From Euperipatoides rowelli (Eukaryota > Onychophora > Udeonychophora > Euonychophora > Peripatopsidae): a stretch of 10,995 nt of DNA. The number at the start of each line of letters is the position of its first letter. The stretch's first letter is position 1. A program made the translations under genes and the position numbers. Of this stretch, positions 7,284 to 10,995 are shown piece by piece. The notes beneath the pieces are model-generated. The model had not been told where the DNA came from. It was given only the letters and a program-made list of their open reading frames with translations, and made no database searches. The stretch is from NCBI GenBank assembly GCA_003024985.2, contig PXIH01S0004762.1; one strand, given 5' to 3'.

Positions 7284-8277
7284 ATGATTTTATCAATGTC
7301 CATAGATGTGATGGATGCTGATTTTAATCACCTTAATCATACTGTTTTTGAAGTGGCAAATAAAATCTAGCAGTTTCAGTTTTCTGTACTTTCATAAAAG
7401 ATTTAAAATATTTAGCTAAATTTAAGTCAAGAATGACCCATCTCCACTAATATCTTAATTTATAATTAACTTTTTTTTTTTTCAATTTCAGATTAAAGAA
7501 TGAATAAAGCAGTTTTATATAACAATTAAGAGAAAATATTTTTTTTTTTGTATTAAAAAAAAATCTTGTGTAATTTTTCTTATTTAATTAAAGTGCTGTA
7601 TTTTATTTACACATATTTTTATATTATCTTTTTGTTATTATCAATGCTAACCAAATTTATAATATTAAATTATATTATGCATAACCTACAGTCTCTTATG
7701 TAAAGATAATAGTATTTTTTTTAAGAGAAATCTCTCTTTTGCATTTCTTCTTGCAATCTTTCACCTACTCACATTGATAAAAAAGCTTTCTTTGTTTCAT
7801 TCTTATCGTTCTGAATTGAAAAAAAAAAAGGTATTTAATCATTTGGCAAATCCACATGACAACTCTTAGTTATAATTTTGTGTGAATTAATGGCATACAA
7901 GTGAATTCGATTTAACTTAAATTAAACAGATGTTTCTAATAGCAAAGATTAATTAATCCTCATAAATTTTACATTTTTTAAGATGATATTTGATTAAGTA
8001 GTTCATTAATATCTTTTTGAAATTCCAAAAATACGCTATACTAATTGCAAAAATAAAAAAAAGGAAGAAAAAAAAAATAAACGATTAATGCCAAGTTTCT
8101 AATATTAGTGTTTATGAGAACTTTTGTTTTATTTATTTGTTTTGTTTAGCTGGTTATGTTGCCATTAACCTACTAAGGATTCAACCTATCATTAACAGAA
8201 GAGAATGAGTGGGTTGTTTTGTTTGTTTATTCGTGACAGATAAATATTTTAATGACCATATTGCTTATTTCTTATAG
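7284..8277. other. AT-rich spacer with one strong acceptor-like site
   Basis: No gene is seen. Homopolymer runs are frequent. A strong splice-acceptor-like sequence ends at 7491 and is listed separately. If the exon candidates are joined, this is the 3' part of the intron. Confidence 0.5.
7467..7507 (+). other. Strong splice-acceptor-like sequence with immediate stop and AATAAA
   Basis: AATTAAC is followed by twelve T and then CAATTTCAG, ending at 7491, a near-ideal acceptor with a plausible branch point. Entered in phase 2 (the phase of the left-edge donor), the next codons read Leu-Lys-Asn-Glu-stop (TAA 7505-7507). AATAAA sits at 7503-7508. It could make a short alternative terminal exon, or be a chance T-run. 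Confidence 0.3.
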
Positions 8278-8389
8278 CTTAAAAGACAGGGACACCACTG
8301 ATGATAAAATATTTGAGAAAGAATCTCAGCAGATATTTTTGTTGCAGAGAGATATTTTGCAAGAGAAGTTTGACATACAGAACAAATAG
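8278..8389 (+). CDS. Candidate terminal exon, C-terminus of an unrecognised coiled-coil-like protein
   Basis: An acceptor-like TTGCTTATTTCTTATAG ends at 8277. The exon starts with one base completing a split codon, then 36 codons to TAG at 8387-8389. The peptide begins LKDRDTTDDKIFEKES and continues QQIFLLQRDILQEKF. It is rich in D, E, K and Q, with hydrophobic residues at coiled-coil-like spacing. G+C is about 33%, above the surrounding DNA. Phase 2 agrees with the donor at 103/104, and a GG+C join would give glycine and continue the 3-4 hydrophobic pattern from the left-edge exon. AATAAA follows at 8594-8599. I cannot name the protein. Chance alone could leave 36 open codons in this composition a few per cent of the time per frame, so phase, acceptor and composition carry the call. 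Confidence 0.5.
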
Positions 8390-8640
8390 TTTTCTTGGAA
8401 TTAATAAGATTTTAGTGAAAGTGTTGTTTTGATGTCTAGTGCTTTGTTAGCTATATCCTTGTCAAATGTATTTAAATTTAATGGATATAAATGAGAAGAC
8501 GCTATTACTAATGCTTGTTTTATGCTTACTGGTTGATTTGTTTGTGTATATTGAGAAATCCTCTCTGATTTCTATTAGTTAAATTAAATGCAAAATAAAT
8601 ATTTTTTTATGAATCTAATTTTTGGGGCTTGAATTTGCAT
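8390..8640 (+). other. Probable 3' UTR with polyadenylation signal
   Basis: This follows the stop at 8389 and holds no further gene. AATAAA at 8594-8599 is followed by a T-rich run (8601-8608) and TTTTTGGGGC at 8620-8629, a reasonable U/GU-rich downstream element. It depends on the exon call at 8278-8389. Confidence 0.4.
8594..8599 (+). terminator. Possible polyadenylation signal AATAAA
   Basis: It lies 205 bases after the stop of the candidate terminal exon, with a T/G-rich element 20-30 bases further on. Confidence 0.4.
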
Positions 8641-8649
8641 GTCGCCATG

Positions 8650-8840
8650 TTTGGCCAGCCAAATGAGAATTTATCTTGAAAGATAAATTCCCAGAACATA
8701 GACCTCACCTACTTCTGTGATTTATTGGAGAATTATCTTTCACACCAGTTTTATCCAGAGAAGGAATGTATAACACACACAAGATAATTTATCGCCAGCG
8801 TTAAATTCTCCTATTTCTGGGAGATTTTCTCACCAGGGTG
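8650..8840. repeat. Cluster of related inverted repeats
   Basis: TTTGGC-CA-GCCAAA (8650-8663) is followed by a perfect 11-bp stem with a two-base loop (GAATTTATCTT 8667-8677, AAGATAAATTC 8680-8690). AATTATCTT (8731-8739) pairs with AAGATAATT (8781-8789), and GGAGAATT (8727-8734) resembles the inverse of AAATTCTCC (8803-8811). CCCAG or ACCAG follows an AGAT/TATC-type word several times (8690, 8744, 8793, 8832). It looks like a decayed composite of one short repeat. Confidence 0.45.
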
Positions 8841-9274
8841 TGCTCACATTTATAGTAGTACAAAATGAAAATACATTTACATTTTCATTATTTAACCAAT
8901 GGGTCTAAATCTTTATGATGCAATGACCCTTCATAATAAGACATTTATATTGGACCCATATACAATGGTTGACTGGGGAGGGGTATAATTACTCACCTCC
9001 TTCTCCAGAATGTAGGTACATTATATTAATAAGCTTTTATTACTTTATAAAAAGATGGCTGACAGATTTTTTGATTATAACAAATATTATAAAACTTGGA
9101 AGAAAATATGAGATCATCATCTGAATCTGAATCCTTTCTATCTTTATGTTTCGACAACATATCATATTTTAACCAATTACCCCTTTTCAGGTTAAATTTA
9201 CAGAATATCTTTATTGTGTTATAAATAATGTATCTTCTGGTGATATACAAGCACTTATTCTAGCTGATGTGAGC
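8841..9274. other. AT-rich spacer, no gene recognised
   Basis: It holds a small hairpin (AATGAAAAT 8864-8872 with ATTTTCATT 8881-8889). The 74-codon minus-strand frame at 9026-9250 has no recognisable domain. Confidence 0.5.
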
Positions 9275-9278
9275 TTAA

Positions 9279-10059
9279 AGGTCACACAAAATGGATTTTT
9301 TAATTTTTTTAATGATTTCATTTCAAAGGAAATTATTAAAAAAAATAATTCCACTTAGTTAAAAAAAAAAGTTATTAAGAAATGAAATGAAGAAATATTT
9401 TTACTTAGGTCAGAGATCATCAGGAACGATTCATTGAGTCAGGTTATTTTGTGATGTCATCCTATGCAAACATTAGCATGGAATGAGCAATATTTCATTT
9501 CTTAGATTAGAAACAACCTACAGTACATGGATCTGTCAAGTATTCTTTCTGTTATTATTTTTAATAATTAGAGACTTATTTTAACTCGTTATGGATGGTG
9601 AAGATATTTTAACTATACAATTCCAAGAGTGATAATTCCTTATTAATTTGACCCCTTGGCTGGGAATGATACTATCGGATCAACATCTTCTGATGTACTG
9701 TAATTATGAATGAATATGCACACACAGACTGGTTGATTTACTTTTATATAATTGTATTTATAAATTCAGTAAACATATTTAAATAAAGAATATCAGTATG
9801 AAGCTTTAAAAAATTGATGTACAAAAAGTAAACAATTGTAAAGAAGTAACTTACAGTATCTCGTCGTTTACATAATATGATGTCATCAATTACTTTCAAT
9901 CAACCCTACCTACAGGATACTTTTAGCACTACCGTACAAAGGGGTAGGAGCTTCAAAGATAATTTTTTTTTTTTTAAACCAAGTGGAATTTTTTTTATTA
10001 ATAATTTTCTTTAAAATGAAATCATAAAAAAAATTAAAAAAATCTATTTTGTGTGACCT
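9279..10059. mobile_element. Long-TIR foldback DNA element, 781 bp, non-autonomous
   Basis: The left arm from 9279 (AGGTCACACAAAATGGA, then TTTTTTAATTTTTTTAATGA) is mirrored by the right arm ending at 10059, whose reverse complement reads AGGTCACACAAAATAGA. The arms match at about 85% by eye over some 100 bases (9279-9380 with 9957-10059), including TGATTTCATTTYAAAGRAAA and ATTCCACTTRGTT. A second, weaker matched block lies further in (9430-9472 with about 9862-9903, sharing TGATGWCATC and TGYAAAC). The flanks are TTAA at 9275-9278 and 10060-10063. Because the sequence reads TTAAAGG on both sides, a TA duplication (element 9278-10060) fits equally. No coding region is seen. Confidence 0.7.
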
Positions 10060-10063
10060 TTAA

Positions 10064-10332
10064 TGTTTATGATTATCCATGATTAAATCTCTGATGATGT
10101 TTGCATTAGGTTATCCCTTTACATATGCATAAGGGATTCCCATTGTTAAAAATTGTGACTTATTCCATATTGTAACAACAATCATGCATGTAAAATGCTC
10201 TTATTAATAGTTGCTTAAATAAAAATGCTTGACATCAAATTTATTATAACAAAAATGTAGGCAGTGTTTAAAATTTTACGAAAAGCAAATGTATTTGAAA
10301 ATGTACTGTGGACCCACTCTCCCCTCCCCATC
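10064..10332. other. Spacer, no gene recognised
   Basis: AT-rich, with a short inverted repeat TCCCTT/AAGGGA at 10114-10136 around an ATATGCAT core. Nothing else is seen. Confidence 0.5.
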
Positions 10333-10425
10333 TATTGGCAGCCCCCCCCCCCCCAGGGTTCCTCAGATCCCAGTTTTTGAATTCCTGATTTAACCACTGA
10401 CTTATAAATATCTGGACTGCCAATA
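10333..10425. repeat. 93-bp inverted-repeat unit with TA edges enclosing a C13 run
   Basis: TATTGGCAG (10333-10341) and CTGCCAATA (10417-10425) are exact inverted repeats. A run of 13 C (10342-10354) follows the left arm directly. Read as TA plus TTGGCAG ends, this has the layout of a very small Tc1/mariner-type MITE. The arms are short enough to be fortuitous. Confidence 0.35.
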
Positions 10426-10957
10426 CTTCTATCGGTCTAAGCCACCGGATGTTCATGAGTGGCCATCTTATGGGTGGCAGAAGTGGGTGGTTTTATTTAA
10501 AACACTTTGGTTTCAATTGGATTCGCTACACTGGAAATTGCGGTGGCTTTGCTGTGTTTACGTTGATTTTCAGTTGTTTTTGTTAGAAAAATATATAGAG
10601 CTTGCTATTAGAATTGTCGTGGTTTCAACAAAAGAAACAACAATTATTTGACAGTTATTTGAAAAAAACATTTAACAAACAAAATAAATTATTAACACAA
10701 GAGGTTATACATCATTAGTTTTACAGTAGATTCACTAGATTGATAAATTTAATGGTATAATTTGTTTCATCACTACATTTTGATTGGATGGTTGTTGTTA
10801 CCATTGTTACTACAGTAGGTCAAACATTTTGTTAAGAGTATAAGCAATACTCTGCTCTGAGCTTTGAGTTTTCAAGATAATGAATGATTTTTTTTTTAAT
10901 ATTTAAAACAAATCAAATTTAAACTGAAATAAAGAATGGAAATATAAAATATTAAAC
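10426..10957. other. Spacer, no gene recognised
   Basis: The first 60 bases are unusually GC-rich for the window (around GCCACCGG and GGGTGGC). The rest is AT-rich. No gene or repeat is supported. Confidence 0.45.
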
Positions 10958-10995
10958 ATTTTACTTTTTTTTATTGTTAGATATTTCAGAGTAGG
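10958..10995 (+). other. Acceptor-like sequence and possible exon start at the right edge
   Basis: A pyrimidine-rich stretch ending TTTACTTTTTTTTATTGTTAG gives a possible acceptor at 10980, and ATATTTCAG a second at 10990. Only 15 or 5 bases follow, too few to judge coding. Confidence 0.25.

Noticed and set aside
6088-7300. Shared 13-mer ATCAATGTCCATA at about 6088 and just outside the Harbinger-like element at about 7288
   Set aside because: The surrounding bases do not align, and a single 13-mer repeat is near chance level in an AT-rich window of this size.
639-9476. Shared 12-mer TGCAAACATTAG at 639-650 and 9465-9476
   Set aside because: No similarity extends beyond the word, so chance is likely.
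10355-10400. hAT-like end (CAGGGTTCCTCAG ... ACCACTG)
   Set aside because: The inverted match is weak, the unit would be only about 45 bases, and no 8-bp duplication is seen.
10268-10456. 62-codon minus-strand frame with a poly-glycine stretch
   Set aside because: The glycines come from the C13 run. It has no other coding sign.

Overview
The window is roughly three-quarters A+T, full of A/T homopolymers, and has no long open reading frame. The longest intact ATG frame is 100 codons, about what chance gives at this composition. Together with splice-site-like sequences and several non-autonomous cut-and-paste DNA transposons, this indicates a eukaryotic nuclear genome, most likely an AT-rich invertebrate. 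The species cannot be fixed from the sequence. Single N bases at 4416, 6370 and 7041 suggest a draft assembly.

Coding content. Two short segments on the + strand read like exons. One runs off the left edge (3-103, 33 codons plus two bases of a split codon). The other is a terminal exon (8278-8389, stop TAG) behind a plausible acceptor. A donor after base 103 and the acceptor before 8278 share intron phase (2). Joined, they would give a roughly 70-residue charged, coiled-coil-like C-terminus. If so, bases 104-8277 are one intron of about 8.2 kb carrying most of the mobile DNA, and 8390 to about 8620 is the 3' UTR. I do not recognise the protein. An acceptor-like sequence also sits at the right edge (10980 or 10990).

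Mobile DNA, left to right. (1) 1181-1984 is an 804-bp piggyBac-like MITE between TTAA duplications. (2) 3590-3711 is a 122-bp inverted-repeat unit overlapped by a 17-bp-stem hairpin. (3) 5679-5802 is a 124-bp TTA-flanked, GC-richer, highly folded mini-element. (4) 5945-7280 is a 1,336-bp PIF/Harbinger-like element with TTA duplications and a dense array of a GC-rich subterminal motif. It contains two adjacent foldbacks (6353-6440 and 6443-6743) and a diverged right end of the piggyBac-like family (about 6930-7002). (5) 8650-8840 is a cluster of related inverted repeats. (6) 9279-10059 is a 781-bp long-TIR foldback element flanked by TTAA (or TA). (7) 10333-10425 is a TA-edged inverted repeat enclosing a C13 run.

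No transposase gene is visible, so these elements would have depended on enzymes encoded elsewhere. The rest is AT-rich spacer without recognisable genes. I see no tRNA, rRNA, CRISPR array or bacterial-type signal.
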